A stretch of DNA of 62,666 bases from the NCBI RefSeq assembly GCF_001189845.1, contig NZ_LFLZ01000053.1, positions 1 to 62,666 of the forward strand. Reading direction: 5' to 3'. Of this stretch, positions 26,287 through 35,413 are shown piece after piece. Numbering within the stretch: the stretch's first letter is position 1; every line of letters begins with the position of its first letter. Made by a program: the position numbers and the translations under genes. This stretch comes from Bradyrhizobium tropiciagri (GTDB lineage: Bacteria > Pseudomonadota > Alphaproteobacteria > Rhizobiales > Xanthobacteraceae). The notes under the pieces are model-generated. The model was given only the letters and a program-made list of their open reading frames with translations. It had not been told where the DNA came from and did no database searches.

Positions 26287-27639
26287 TCAGCCGGCCGCTG
26301 AGAGGCCGGCGTCGATCCCTTCGGCGATCGCCTTCACATCCAGCGAGGTGAGGATCAAAGGCGGGGACAGGATGAGATTGTTGCCGGAGACGCGCAGCAT
26401 CACGCCGGCCTCGTAGGCGGCATCTGCGACCTTCGCCATCGTCTTCTTGTCGGCGGGCTTCTTGCTGTCGCGATCGGCGACCAGCTCGAGCGCGGCCATC
26501 AGGCCCTTGCCCCTGACGTCGCCGACCAGCGGATGCTTGGCCTTGAGTGCGGCCAGCGCCTGCGCAAGGTCCTTGCCGCGCGCAGCGGCATTCTCGTCGA
26601 GCTTGAGGCGGCGGGTCTCGGCGAGCGCCGCAATGCCCGCGGCGCAGCCGACCGGATGGCCGGAATAGGTGTAGCCATGGCCGATCGAGCCGAACGTTGT
26701 CGCATCAGCCTCGAAGGTTTCCGCGACGGCTTCGCCGATCAGCGTCGCGCCGAGCGGGAAATAGCCCGAGGTGATCGCCTTGGCCATCGTCATCATGTCG
26801 GGCTTCACGCCCCACAGCCGCGAGCCCGACCACGCGCCGGTGCGTCCGAAACCGGTGACGACCTCGTCCGCGATCATCAGGATGCCGTGGCGGTCGCAGA
26901 TCTCGCGCACGAGCTTCATGAAGCTGTCCGGCGGCACGATCACGCCGCCGGCGCCCAGCACCGGCTCCATGATGAAGGCCGCGATGGTGTCGCCGCCCTG
27001 GAACGCGATCTCTTCTTCCATCGCAGCCGCGCAGAGCTGCGCGAGCTTTCCGGGATCGGTCTCGTTGAAGGGATTACGATAGGTCGACGGCGCCGGGATA
27101 TGGAACACGCCCGGCAGCATCGGCTCATAGTTGCGGCGGAAATTGGCATTGCCGTTGACCGACGCGCCGCCGAAATGGGTGCCGTGATAGCCCTTCTTCA
27201 GCGCCAGGAACTTGGTGCGGTCGGCCTGGCCCTTGATCTTCCAGTATTGCCGTGCGAGCCGCAGCGCGGTCTCGACCGAGTCCGATCCGCCGGACGTGAA
27301 GAAGGCGCGGACCATGCCTTCGGGCTTGAACCATTCGGTGAGCTCGTAGGCGAGCTCGATCGAGGGACCGCTAGAAGTCCCGCGGAAGCCGGAATAATAC
27401 GGCAGGGCGCTGAGCTGGTCCGCGATCGCCTGCTTGATCGGATCGCAGCTGTAGCCGAGGTTGACGTTCCACAAGCCGCCGACCGCATCGATCACGGTCT
27501 TGCCGTCGATGTCGGTGACGTGAACGCCTTCGCCCTTCATCACGATCCGCGGCGGCTGCGCCCGCATCTCGGCGGGATGGGCCATCGGATGCCAGATCGG
27601 CTTGGCGTTGTTCTCAACCAGGAAGTTTCTGTCGCGCAT
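26287..27639 (-). CDS. Class III omega-aminotransferase
   Basis: This 450-residue PLP enzyme is of the class III (omega-amino acid:pyruvate) type. The Schiff-base lysine is K287 in TMAKAITSGYFPLG. Cofactor-binding residues lie in FTSGGSDSVETALRLARQYW and IADEVVTGFGRTG, and the entry region has PIWHPMAHPAEM. It should move the terminal amino group of an omega-amino acid or diamine to pyruvate or 2-oxoglutarate, giving a semialdehyde. It is the last gene of a minus-strand run (Tm-1-like, HAD, aminotransferase), 12 bases after the HAD gene. With the aldehyde dehydrogenase at 29798 it would form a two-step route from omega-amino acids to dicarboxylic acids. Confidence 0.88.
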   Translation of the reverse strand: MRDRNFLVENNAKPIWHPMAHPAEMRAQPPRIVMKGEGVHVTDIDGKTVIDAVGGLWNVNLGYSCDPIKQAIADQLSALPYYSGFRGTSSGPSIELAYELTEWFKPEGMVRAFFTSGGSDSVETALRLARQYWKIKGQADRTKFLALKKGYHGTHFGGASVNGNANFRRNYEPMLPGVFHIPAPSTYRNPFNETDPGKLAQLCAAAMEEEIAFQGGDTIAAFIMEPVLGAGGVIVPPDSFMKLVREICDRHGILMIADEVVTGFGRTGAWSGSRLWGVKPDMMTMAKAITSGYFPLGATLIGEAVAETFEADATTFGSIGHGYTYSGHPVGCAAGIAALAETRRLKLDENAAARGKDLAQALAALKAKHPLVGDVRGKGLMAALELVADRDSKKPADKKTMAKVADAAYEAGVMLRVSGNNLILSPPLILTSLDVKAIAEGIDAGLSAAG

Positions 27640-27651
27640 GATCGTTCTCTT

Positions 27652-28316
27652 TTATTCGAATTGCAGCCCGAAATGCCGCAGCGCCTCGCTGTAGGACGCG
27701 GCCGGGCTGCGCACGTCAAACAGCACCGTGCGCATGTTGCATGCGGCGGCGCCTGTGATGTTGCGGCGCTGGTCGTCGACGAAGACGCAATTGTCTGCCT
27801 CCAGCCCCAGTTCGTCCAGCACGCTTTGATAGGCGCGCGGGTCAGGTTTCAGGATCCCGGTATGGGTCGCATCGACGATGGTATCGAAGCGCTTGAGGAT
27901 GGACAGGCGGGTGCGGAAATCCGCGCCATAAAACAGGTCGAGCTCGTTCGAGAGGATCGCGAGCGGGAACCCGGCGTCGGCGGCGAGGGTGATCGCGCGC
28001 GCCGCCTCGGGGCGGATCACAGTGTCGGGATCGGCACCGCGCGCCCGTTTCACGAAGGTTTCCATGTCGTGCCAGTCTTCGCCGACCATGCGCCCGACCT
28101 CGCGGCTGCGCATGAGCCAGTAGTCGCGTTCGGAAATCTCGCCGCGCTGCATCGCCGCCCAGAGCGGATCGCTGTCGGGCGCGAACGGTCCGAGCCATTT
28201 CAGCGTGCACGGTGCGAGCCCGAGTGCGCGCTCGGTCAAATCATGGGTCTCGAACAGGGTCTTCGAGATGACACCGCCGAAGTCGAGCACCAGTGCTTGG
28301 CGTGCGGCCGCGTCAT
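27652..28316 (-). CDS. HAD-family hydrolase, probable frameshift at N-terminus
   Basis: The body reads as a HAD hydrolase of about 220 residues: motif I ALVLDFGGVISKT (first catalytic Asp), motif II LAILSNELD, the conserved Lys in GILKPDPRAY, and motif IV FVDDQRRNI. The reading frame has no ATG near its start. The ATG at 28316, which overlaps the upstream stop as ATGA, is in another frame. Adding one G near 28296 (CAAGCA to CAAGGCA on the coding strand) gives MTRPHAKALVLDFGG, an ideal start. So the gene is most simply intact with a one-base error in the sequence. HADs with a DFGG motif I include epoxide-hydrolase-like and haloacid-type phosphatases; substrate unknown. Confidence 0.75.
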
Positions 28317-29575
28317 GCTGCAGCCGTCGCGCGGCCGGGGCGGATGATGCCGGCCGCGACCCAGCGGTCGAAAATGCCGAGCACGGTTTCATTGAACGTC
28401 GTGCTGTTGATGTGCTCCTTGATCTCGTGCAGCTCGACCGGCGGCTGGACCGCCGACCGCATCGCGTCGACAAAGGCGGCGAGGGCGTCGGGTTCGTGCA
28501 GCGCCTCGCCTTCGCGGTCCCATTGCTGGATACCGCCGGCGGGGAGCACGAAGGCGACCGGCGCGCTGGCGCGGGCCAGTTTCTCAGCAATCGCGCCCGC
28601 GATCCTGCGGCGTTCGGTTGCCCCCGACGTCGCCGATGCGAGCAGCCGGTTGTGCGCATGGAACGGACGATCCGACAATTCGTTCGGAACCCCAAGCCAC
28701 GTCGGGAAGTCCACCATGTCGATCGCGCCGGGAGCGACGATCTGCGGAATGCCCGCTTTGCCTGCATTCTCCAGTCGGTCTGCGCCGGAATTGACCACCG
28801 AGCCGGTGAGCTGATTGGCGACTTCCTGCAGGCTGAGATCGAGCACGGCTGCGAAACCGCCTTGCGCGGCGATCGACTCCATCGCGCGGCCGCCCATGCC
28901 GGTGGTGTGGAAGACGACCACCTCGTAGCCGCGCCGCTCGAGCTGCGGCTTCAGCTCCACCATGTAGCGCAGGCAGCTCTTGCCAAGCGAGGTGATCGCA
29001 ACCACCGGTCGGTCCTTGCGCGGCTTGATTGCGCTCCGCGCTGCGCCGACGATCGCGCCGCAGGCCTGCGACAGCACGGCGGTGCAGGTGCCGTTGAGGC
29101 CGTAGAGGCCGCCGGCCCACAGGATCATCATCAGGTCGGCGGCGACACGCTCGGGCGGGATCAGATGCGAGAACGCAACCGTCGAGACGATCAGCTTCGG
29201 CAGGCCGAGCGGCAGCGCCTGAGCGACGTCGAGCGCGAGGTCGGTTCCCATGGTGCCGCCGATCGCGATCACGCCGTCGATGGCATCGGCGCCAGCGAGC
29301 TCGCGCGCCAGATTTGCGGCGCCAATCGCCATCAGCGACATCGCGGAGTTCTCGTCGCCGCTCGATGCAATCGCCGCGATCGTGGTTTGCGCGGCGGCCG
29401 CCACCGCGTGCTTGTCATGCGCCGCCTGGTACGGCGGATCGCCGAGCACGCTGATGTCCATCATGATGGTGCTGCCGCCGGCGCGCGCGATGCACTCGCT
29501 CATGAACAGCAGTTCGTCGGCCTTGGTGTCTCCCGTTCCGATCAGGAGAATGCGGGGCTGCGTAATCTCAGGCAT
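28313..29575 (-). CDS. Tm-1-like ATP-binding (UPF0261) protein
   Basis: This 420-residue protein belongs to the Tm-1-like/UPF0261 family, related to the N-terminal domain of the plant Tm-1 resistance protein, which binds ATP. Recognisable stretches are ILLIGTGDTKADELLFM near the start, GGTMGTDLALDVAQALPLG, VVFHTTGMGGRAMESI and PIVAPGAIDMVDF-like sequence. The biochemical role in bacteria is not established. The ATG at 29575 is preferred, since longer upstream frames have no family-like sequence. It heads a minus-strand operon with the HAD and aminotransferase genes and diverges from the aldehyde dehydrogenase. Confidence 0.85.
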   Translation of the reverse strand: MPEITQPRILLIGTGDTKADELLFMSECIARAGGSTIMMDISVLGDPPYQAAHDKHAVAAAAQTTIAAIASSGDENSAMSLMAIGAANLARELAGADAIDGVIAIGGTMGTDLALDVAQALPLGLPKLIVSTVAFSHLIPPERVAADLMMILWAGGLYGLNGTCTAVLSQACGAIVGAARSAIKPRKDRPVVAITSLGKSCLRYMVELKPQLERRGYEVVVFHTTGMGGRAMESIAAQGGFAAVLDLSLQEVANQLTGSVVNSGADRLENAGKAGIPQIVAPGAIDMVDFPTWLGVPNELSDRPFHAHNRLLASATSGATERRRIAGAIAEKLARASAPVAFVLPAGGIQQWDREGEALHEPDALAAFVDAMRSAVQPPVELHEIKEHINSTTFNETVLGIFDRWVAAGIIRPGRATAAA

Positions 29576-29797
29576 GACCTTGTCAGTGCTCGCCGGCAGG
29601 CGTGAATGATCGTGGGCGACTGGTTTGCACCGAGCGTGCAGAGCGTTCGGCCATCGTGCGATCACGCTATGAGGGGAGTAGCCGCGGTGACATCCACCTA
29701 TCGGTTGATTGCTGCCAAGGCCTTGATTTGGCGAGGATTGCGCCATGCCAGCGATCCCGGTCGGGATTAGCTTTCGTCACCGTCACAATGATCCCGC

Positions 29798-31282
29798 ATG
29801 CAGCAAGCCCAGATCGATCAACTCCGATCGGCCGCAATTCCGGCCCAGCAGCTCTTCATCGGCGGCAGACCTGCGCAGTCGGTCAGTGAGGCGCGGCTTG
29901 ATGTCGTATCGCCGATCGACGGCCAGGTGCTGACGACCATCGCAGATGGCGATGCGGCCGATGTCGACCGTGCGGTGAAGCAGGCGCGGCAGGCCTTCGA
30001 GCAGGGCGGCTGGTCGCGCGCGGCCCCCGTGCATCGCAAGAAGGTGCTGCTGCGGTTCGCCGATCTCATCGAGCAGCACGCTCTCGAGATCGCGGTGCTC
30101 GGTGTGCGCGACAACGGCACCGAGATCGGCATGGCCTACAAGGCCGAGCCGCTATCGGCGGCGGGCACTGTTCGTTATTACGCCGAGGCGATCGACAAGG
30201 TGTATGGCGAGATCGCGCCGACCTCGGGCGACGTGCTCGGGCTGGTGCATCGCGAGCCGCTCGGCGTCGTCGGCGTGATCGTGCCGTGGAATTTTCCGCT
30301 GATGATCGGCGCGTGGAAGATCGCTCCTGCGCTCGCCGCCGGCAATTCGGTCGTGGTCAAGCCGCCGGAGCTGGCGTCGCTGACGCTGTTGCGGCTTGCC
30401 GAGCTTGCGACCGAGGCGGGGCTGCCGGACGGCGTGCTCAACGTCGTCACCGGCCGCGGCGCATCGGCCGGCGAGGCGCTCGCGCTGCATATGGATGTCG
30501 ATGTGCTGGCCTTCACCGGCTCGGGCGCGGTCGGGCGACGGCTGCTGGAATGCTCGGCGCGGTCGAACCTGAAGCGGGTTCATCTCGAGCTTGGCGGCAA
30601 GTCGCCCAACATCGTGTTTGCCGATGTGCCCGACATCAAGTATGCGGCCAAGGTCTCTGCGAACGGCATCTTCCGCAACTCCGGCCAGGTCTGCGTCGCC
30701 GGCTCGCGGCTGCTGGTGCAGTCGCAGGTCTATGATCGCTTCATGGATGCGCTGCTCGACGCGACCGCCAAGCTCCGTGTCGGCGATCCCCTCGACCTGA
30801 CCTCCGATATCGGCGCGATTTCGAGCCAAGTGCAGTTGCGCAAGAACCTCGGCGCGGTTGCCCGCGCGGAAGCGCAGGGCGCGAAGCGGCTGATCGGCGG
30901 CGAGCAGATCCGCGCCGGGAGCGGCGGCAACTTCATGGCGCCTGCGATCCTCGCCGAGGTGACGCCATCGATGGAGGTCTGGCGCGAGGAGGTGTTCGGC
31001 CCGGTGCTGTCGGTCACGCGGTTCGATAGCGAGGACGAGGCCGTCACGCTCGCCAATGCGACGCCCTATGGACTTGCTTCAGCGGTATGGACCGGAAGTC
31101 TGTCGACGGCACACCGCATGGTGCGCGCCATCAAGGCCGGCGTCGTGCACGTCAACGCCTATGGCGGCGCCGACATCACGGTGCCGCTCGGCGGCTTCAA
31201 GCAATCCGGCTTTGGACGCGACAAGTCGCTCCATGCTCTCGACGCCTATACCGACCTCAAGACTGCCTGGATCGCGCTATGA
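29798..31282 (+). CDS. NAD(P)-dependent aldehyde dehydrogenase
   Basis: This 494-residue aldehyde dehydrogenase has catalytic E264 in LELGGKSPNIV and nucleophile C299 in NSGQVCVAGSR, plus the NAD-binding PWNFPLM and FTGSGAVGRRL motifs. Overall it resembles the gamma-glutamyl-gamma-aminobutyraldehyde/betaine-aldehyde branch, which oxidises omega-amino or acylated amino aldehydes. That fits products of the amine oxidase and aminotransferases nearby. It diverges from the Tm-1-like gene over 222 bases that should hold both promoters, though I see no clear box. The stop overlaps the next aminotransferase ATG (ATGA). Confidence 0.9.
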   Translation: MQQAQIDQLRSAAIPAQQLFIGGRPAQSVSEARLDVVSPIDGQVLTTIADGDAADVDRAVKQARQAFEQGGWSRAAPVHRKKVLLRFADLIEQHALEIAVLGVRDNGTEIGMAYKAEPLSAAGTVRYYAEAIDKVYGEIAPTSGDVLGLVHREPLGVVGVIVPWNFPLMIGAWKIAPALAAGNSVVVKPPELASLTLLRLAELATEAGLPDGVLNVVTGRGASAGEALALHMDVDVLAFTGSGAVGRRLLECSARSNLKRVHLELGGKSPNIVFADVPDIKYAAKVSANGIFRNSGQVCVAGSRLLVQSQVYDRFMDALLDATAKLRVGDPLDLTSDIGAISSQVQLRKNLGAVARAEAQGAKRLIGGEQIRAGSGGNFMAPAILAEVTPSMEVWREEVFGPVLSVTRFDSEDEAVTLANATPYGLASAVWTGSLSTAHRMVRAIKAGVVHVNAYGGADITVPLGGFKQSGFGRDKSLHALDAYTDLKTAWIAL

Positions 31283-32665
31283 CATCTTTGGCCGCCGAAC
31301 GCGCAGGCGTTCTGAACCGTTTGCTTGATGCCGAGCAGGAACGTTTTCGCACTCTGCATCCGCGATCGGCTGCGGCGTGGCAGGAAGGCCGGCAGCACTA
31401 TCTGTACGGCGGCCCGTCGCATTGGATGCGGCGCTGGGCCGGTGGCTTCCCGGTTTATGCCGAAGAGGCGCAAGGCGCGCATATCCGGGATATCGACGGC
31501 CGCGACTACATCGATTTCTGCCTCGGCGATACCGGCGGCATGTGCGGGCACGCGCCCGAGGCAGTGACGGAGGCTGCGCTCGCGCAGCTCAAGCGTGGCG
31601 CGACCATGATGCTGCCGACCGAGGACAGTCTCTGGGTCGGCGCCGAGCTGTCGCGCCGCTTCGGCCCGAAATACTGGACCCTGACGACGTCGGCGACCGA
31701 CGCCAACCGCGCCGCGATCCGCATCTCGCGCATGATCACCGGCCGGCGCAAGGTGCTGGTGTTCTCCGGCTGCTATCATGGCGGCGTCGAGGAGGCGCAT
31801 GTCGAGATCCGCGACGGCCGGGTCGGCCTGCGCAACATGATCCATCCCAACGGCATCGACCATGATGCGGTGAGCCGGGTGGTCGAGTTCAACGATGTCG
31901 CGGCAGTTGAGGCGGCGCTGGCGCAGGGCGACGTCGCCTGCGTGCTGACCGAGCCGCTGATGACGAATTTCGGCATGATCCCGGTCGACCCCGGTTTCAC
32001 CAGCCTTGCGCGACCTGACCCGGCGCGCCGGCACCGTCCTTATCATCGACGAGACCCACACACTGTCCTGCGGACCGGGCGGCTACACAGCGAGCCACGG
32101 GCTCGAGCCTGATATCTTCGTCGCGGGCAAGGCGATCGCGGGCGGCATCCCCGCCGGCGTGTTCGGGCTCAGCCAGGAGATTGCGGAACGGCTGTGGAAG
32201 CTCGTGCCTCACGTCAATCCGCGGGAGCGGCAGTCCGCACATCTCGGCTTCGGCGGCACGCTCGCCGGCAACGCGCTGACGGTCGCCACCATGCGCGCGG
32301 TGCTCGAGCAGGTTCTGACCTCGGCGAACTACGAGCGGATGATCGGCACCGCGACCTCGCTCGCGCAGGAGGCGCGCCGGCTGATCGGAGCGGCCGGTCT
32401 GCCCTGGCACGTCACGCAGATCGGCGCGCGTGCCGAGATCATGTTCATGCCGCAGCCGCCGCGCAGTGGCGCCGACGTGATTGCGGGCCGGCAACCCGAT
32501 CTCGAGACCTTGCTGCATGCGTTCTACATGAACGAGGGCATTCTGGTGACGCCGTTCCACACCATGCTGCTGATGTGTCCGGCGACGTCGGCGCGGGATG
32601 TCGACAAGCACACGGCGGTGTTCGCGCAGTTCATCGATCTGCTGCGCGGAGCGGGAGCAATCTGA
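31279..32665 (+). pseudogene. Class III aminotransferase (GSA-aminomutase-like), frameshifted
   Basis: The first part (31279 to about 31998) reads well as a class III aminotransferase: DYIDFCLGDTGGMCGHAPEAV, TTSATDANRAAIRISRMITGR, FSGCYHGGVEEAH and VLTEPLMTNFGMIPVDPGF. The frame then shifts, and LRDLTRRAGTVLIIDETHT, the PLP lysine region FVAGKAIAGGIPAGV and the rest follow to 32665. Restoring a C at about 31998 and a G at about 32003 gives PGFHQALRDLTRRAG, of normal family length. A single extra base would also restore frame but leaves the join one residue short. It is coupled to the aldehyde dehydrogenase (ATGA) and overlaps the next SDR by one base. Likely intact in the organism. Confidence 0.82.
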
Positions 32666-33462
32666 TGCCGGTGCCTCCGTTCAATCTCGACGGCCAGGTC
32701 GCCATCGTCACCGGCGGGGGCAGGGGAATCGGCGCTGCCATCGTGACACGGCTCGCGCAGGCCGGCGCGACCGTGGTGATTGCCAACCGCACGTCTGACG
32801 TCGCCGAGGCGCTGGCGCGCGAACTGGCGGCTGATGGACGGACGGCGCATTGCGTCCCGTTCGACAGGCTCGATCGTGGCAGCCTGCGTGCAATGGTCGA
32901 CGATGTCGTCGCCAGATGCGGCCGGCTCGATATCGTGGTGCATAATGCCGGCGGTTGTCCGTGGGCCTCGCTGGAGGAGCTCGACGAAGCCAAGCTCGAC
33001 GAGACGCTGGCGCTGAACCTGAACGCAAGCATCTGGCTTGCACAGGCTGCAATCCCGCACATGCGCGCCAACCGCTTCGGGCGCATCCTCGTGACATCTT
33101 CGGTGTCCGCGCGCGTTGCGATGGGCGGCGGCGCGCATTACTCGGCGGCGAAAGCCGGTGCGAACGCGTTCATCCGCGGCGCCGCCTTCGAACTCGCCCG
33201 CGACGGCATCACAGTTAACGGCGTCGAAGCAGGCTTCATCGAGAAGCCGGGCCGCGGCACCATGAGCGCGCCGGAGAACAAGGCGAAGCTCGAACGCTTC
33301 ATCCCGATGGGACACATGGGGAGTGCGGACGACATCGCCTGTGCGATGCTCTACCTCGCCTCCGTTGAAGCCAGATACGTCACCGGCCAGACCATCGTCG
33401 TCGACGGCGGCTCGACCTTGCCGGAGACCGGATTCGCCGTTGAGCGGCAGTGGGGAGTCTAG
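32665..33462 (+). CDS. Short-chain dehydrogenase/reductase
   Basis: This 265-residue SDR has TGGGRGIG near residue 17, the NAG motif in VVHNAGG, a catalytic serine in TSSVSAR, YSAAK as the YxxxK pair, and a C-terminal GQTIVVDGGSTLPE. Its ATG overlaps the aminotransferase stop by one base, and the next SDR begins immediately after its own stop. The two SDRs are not close paralogues. They presumably reduce or oxidise aldehyde or keto intermediates made by the aminotransferase and dehydrogenase in the same operon. Confidence 0.87.
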   Translation: MPVPPFNLDGQVAIVTGGGRGIGAAIVTRLAQAGATVVIANRTSDVAEALARELAADGRTAHCVPFDRLDRGSLRAMVDDVVARCGRLDIVVHNAGGCPWASLEELDEAKLDETLALNLNASIWLAQAAIPHMRANRFGRILVTSSVSARVAMGGGAHYSAAKAGANAFIRGAAFELARDGITVNGVEAGFIEKPGRGTMSAPENKAKLERFIPMGHMGSADDIACAMLYLASVEARYVTGQTIVVDGGSTLPETGFAVERQWGV

Positions 33463-34233
33463 ATGCCACGGCTGGACGGAAAGACCGCGCTGGTGACTGG
33501 CGCAGCCACCGGGATCGGCCGGGCCACCGCTGTTCTGCTGGCGTTGAGCGGCGCGCGCGTCGTGCTGTTCGGTTTGGGGGATGCCGAGCTTCAAGAGGCT
33601 GCGGCGGAATGCGGAGGGCAGGCGGTCCATGGCGATGTCACGCGTCCGGACGACATTGCCAAAGCCGTCGGTGCCTGCGGCGCGTGGCTCGACATCGTCG
33701 TCAATGCCGCCGGTCTGATCGTGCCGGATCAGCCTGCAAGCGTCTCCGACGAGGTTTGGGCCAAAACGCTTAATGTGAACTTGACGGGGACGATGCGGGT
33801 CTGCCGCGCATCCCTGCCGCTGCTGCGGCAGCGCGGCGGCTCGATCGTCAACATCGCCTCGGTGGCCGCGTTCAATGCCAGCCCGGACAGCGCAAGCTAT
33901 GCCGCCAGCAAGGCGGCCGTCGTCGCCTATACACGTTCGCTGGCCTACGCCCACGGCGCCGATGGCGTCAGAGCCAATGCCGTGGCGCCGGGCTGGGTGC
34001 GGACACCGATGAGCGCCTATGAAATGCAGCTGCTCGCGGAGCAGAACGGCACCACCGCCGAGACCGAGTTTCGCGGCGTCGAACGGCGGATCGCTTTGGG
34101 ACGGATGGCCGAGCCCGCCGAGATCGCGGCATGCTGTCTGTTCCTGGCCTCCGACGAGGCGTCCTTCGTGACGGGCGCGGTGCTGGTCGCCGATGGCGGT
34201 GGCCGCTCGCCGACGCAGAATCGCGCGGTCTAG
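33463..34233 (+). CDS. Short-chain dehydrogenase/reductase
   Basis: This 256-residue classical SDR has TGAATGIGRAT at the nucleotide-binding site, NAAG, a catalytic serine in NIASVAAF, the YAASK active-site pair and the C-terminal FVTGAVLVADGGG. The ATG follows the previous stop with no spacer. It is the last gene of the aldehyde dehydrogenase/aminotransferase operon. The substrate is not predictable from sequence alone. Confidence 0.87.
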   Translation: MPRLDGKTALVTGAATGIGRATAVLLALSGARVVLFGLGDAELQEAAAECGGQAVHGDVTRPDDIAKAVGACGAWLDIVVNAAGLIVPDQPASVSDEVWAKTLNVNLTGTMRVCRASLPLLRQRGGSIVNIASVAAFNASPDSASYAASKAAVVAYTRSLAYAHGADGVRANAVAPGWVRTPMSAYEMQLLAEQNGTTAETEFRGVERRIALGRMAEPAEIAACCLFLASDEASFVTGAVLVADGGGRSPTQNRAV

Positions 34234-34312
34234 AGCCGCGTTCCGAGTGAATCGGAACGACGCGTTTTCTTCACGCGAACCGGGATCCACTTCGCTCGAA
34301 AACGCTCCCAGA
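34231..34312. repeat. Rhizobial intergenic repeat fragment
   Basis: The stretch just after the SDR stop contains CGTTCCGAGTGAATCGGAACG (an inverted CGTTCCGA/TCGGAACG around 34240-34260), then TTCACGCGAACCGG and TTCGCTCGAAAACGCT. I recall this arrangement from small repeats common between genes in Bradyrhizobium-like genomes. Only the local inversion is directly visible. It may terminate the upstream operon. Confidence 0.45.
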
Positions 34313-34409
34313 ACGGTCGATTGGCGTCGGAGTGTGGCGGCCAGCACCTTGATAAGGCCTGGTGGATTTGGCACTCTCGCGCCGTCACGTCATTCGATCG
34401 AGGGGCGTT

Positions 34410-34670
34410 ATGAACAAGTCATTTTCTGTGATCATTGCGGCGGCCGCGTCCATCGTCGTCCTGTCGTCGACGGCGGCGAAATGCGGCGACTATCCGTTTG
34501 GCGATCCGCCGTACCGGCTGGACTACGTGCAGGAGCCGCAGATTGAATCGGGCTGCTGGAAATGGAATTGGCAGCTCTACCAGTGGCAGGATTACTGCCC
34601 GGTCTACGTCCATCCGAAAGCGTATATGTTCTCGCGATCGTCGCGCGTGGTGCTTCGCACCAAGGGGTGA
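34410..34670 (+). CDS. Small secreted Trp/Tyr-rich protein
   Basis: This 86-residue protein has a signal peptide (core SVIIAAAASIVVLSSTAA) and a mature part of about 60 residues rich in aromatics (CWKWNWQLYQWQDYCPVYV). Two cysteines flank the aromatic cluster and may form a disulfide. The ATG at 34410 has a GAGGGG site upstream. I do not recognise the family; its size and composition suggest a periplasmic or surface protein. Confidence 0.6.
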   Translation: MNKSFSVIIAAAASIVVLSSTAAKCGDYPFGDPPYRLDYVQEPQIESGCWKWNWQLYQWQDYCPVYVHPKAYMFSRSSRVVLRTKG

Positions 34671-34732
34671 GGAGCAGCCCGGCGACTTAGCTGCTCTGCG
34701 TCACGCCCATTGGAGCGACGCAGAGCGCGCAC

Positions 34733-35107
34733 TCATGAGTGCGCGATGGTGCAGGCCACCTGATGGTGCTTGCCGAAGTTGAGCAGCGCGTTTTCCCGGA
34801 AGCCGTCCAGCCAGATGCCGCGGCCCGCGTAGCGGTAGCCGACGCCCATCGGAACGTGCCGCACATGGATGCCGCCATGGCCGGTGAGCAGGGAGGCCGT
34901 GACCACCTCGCCCTCGACCGACACGGCGCGCGGGCACAGCGGATATTGATGGCCGTTCTCGCAGGTGAACACGATCTCGGTGCAGGTGCCGACCGGTGCC
35001 TTCGTGACCAGGCCGAGATCCGCGGCCGCGGCCGGCCGGGAATTGCCCGAGAGTGCTGCGCCCAAAGCCAAAATGCCGGCGACCATGTAGCCAATTCGAA
35101 TCCGCAT
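34733..35107 (-). CDS. Small secreted hypothetical protein
   Basis: This 124-residue protein has a signal peptide (MVAGILALGAALSG, cleavage near AAAADLG) and a mature domain of about 95 residues. It has three cysteines (CTEIVFTC, PLC) and a fourth near the end (QVACTIAHS). The ATG at 35107 has a GAGGGG ribosome site. No family was recognised. It diverges from the DUF3617-like gene at 35414. Confidence 0.6.
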   Translation of the reverse strand: MRIRIGYMVAGILALGAALSGNSRPAAAADLGLVTKAPVGTCTEIVFTCENGHQYPLCPRAVSVEGEVVTASLLTGHGGIHVRHVPMGVGYRYAGRGIWLDGFRENALLNFGKHHQVACTIAHS

Positions 35108-35413
35108 CAGTGCCCCCTCGTCCAGCGATAGGCCAAGTAATTGAGGAAAAATAACTCGCGCTAAATGAGCAAAAAAAGCCTCCAAGGTCAAACCTGCGGC
35201 AGCGGTAGACACAGGGTTCGAGCGCCGGGTGTTGCAAGTTTGCTGCAGTGGAACGGAATTAGGTTGACGGCTGTCCTGCTGCGACAACGTGCCTTTACTG
35301 GCCACAATTGGCCTGCAAGTGGTGAGGGGTACTTGAGTCGTTTCGTGGGACTGCTTCGAGAGCCTGACCGGTTCGCAACGCGAACGGGTTTTGGACGAAC
35401 GTCGGGGGTGGGA
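35108..35413. other. Divergent intergenic region without a gene
   Basis: These 306 bases lie between two divergent secreted-protein genes. They include an AT-richer part near 35140-35170 that could hold promoters for both sides. I see no strong sigma-70 pair, palindrome or small gene. Confidence 0.5.
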
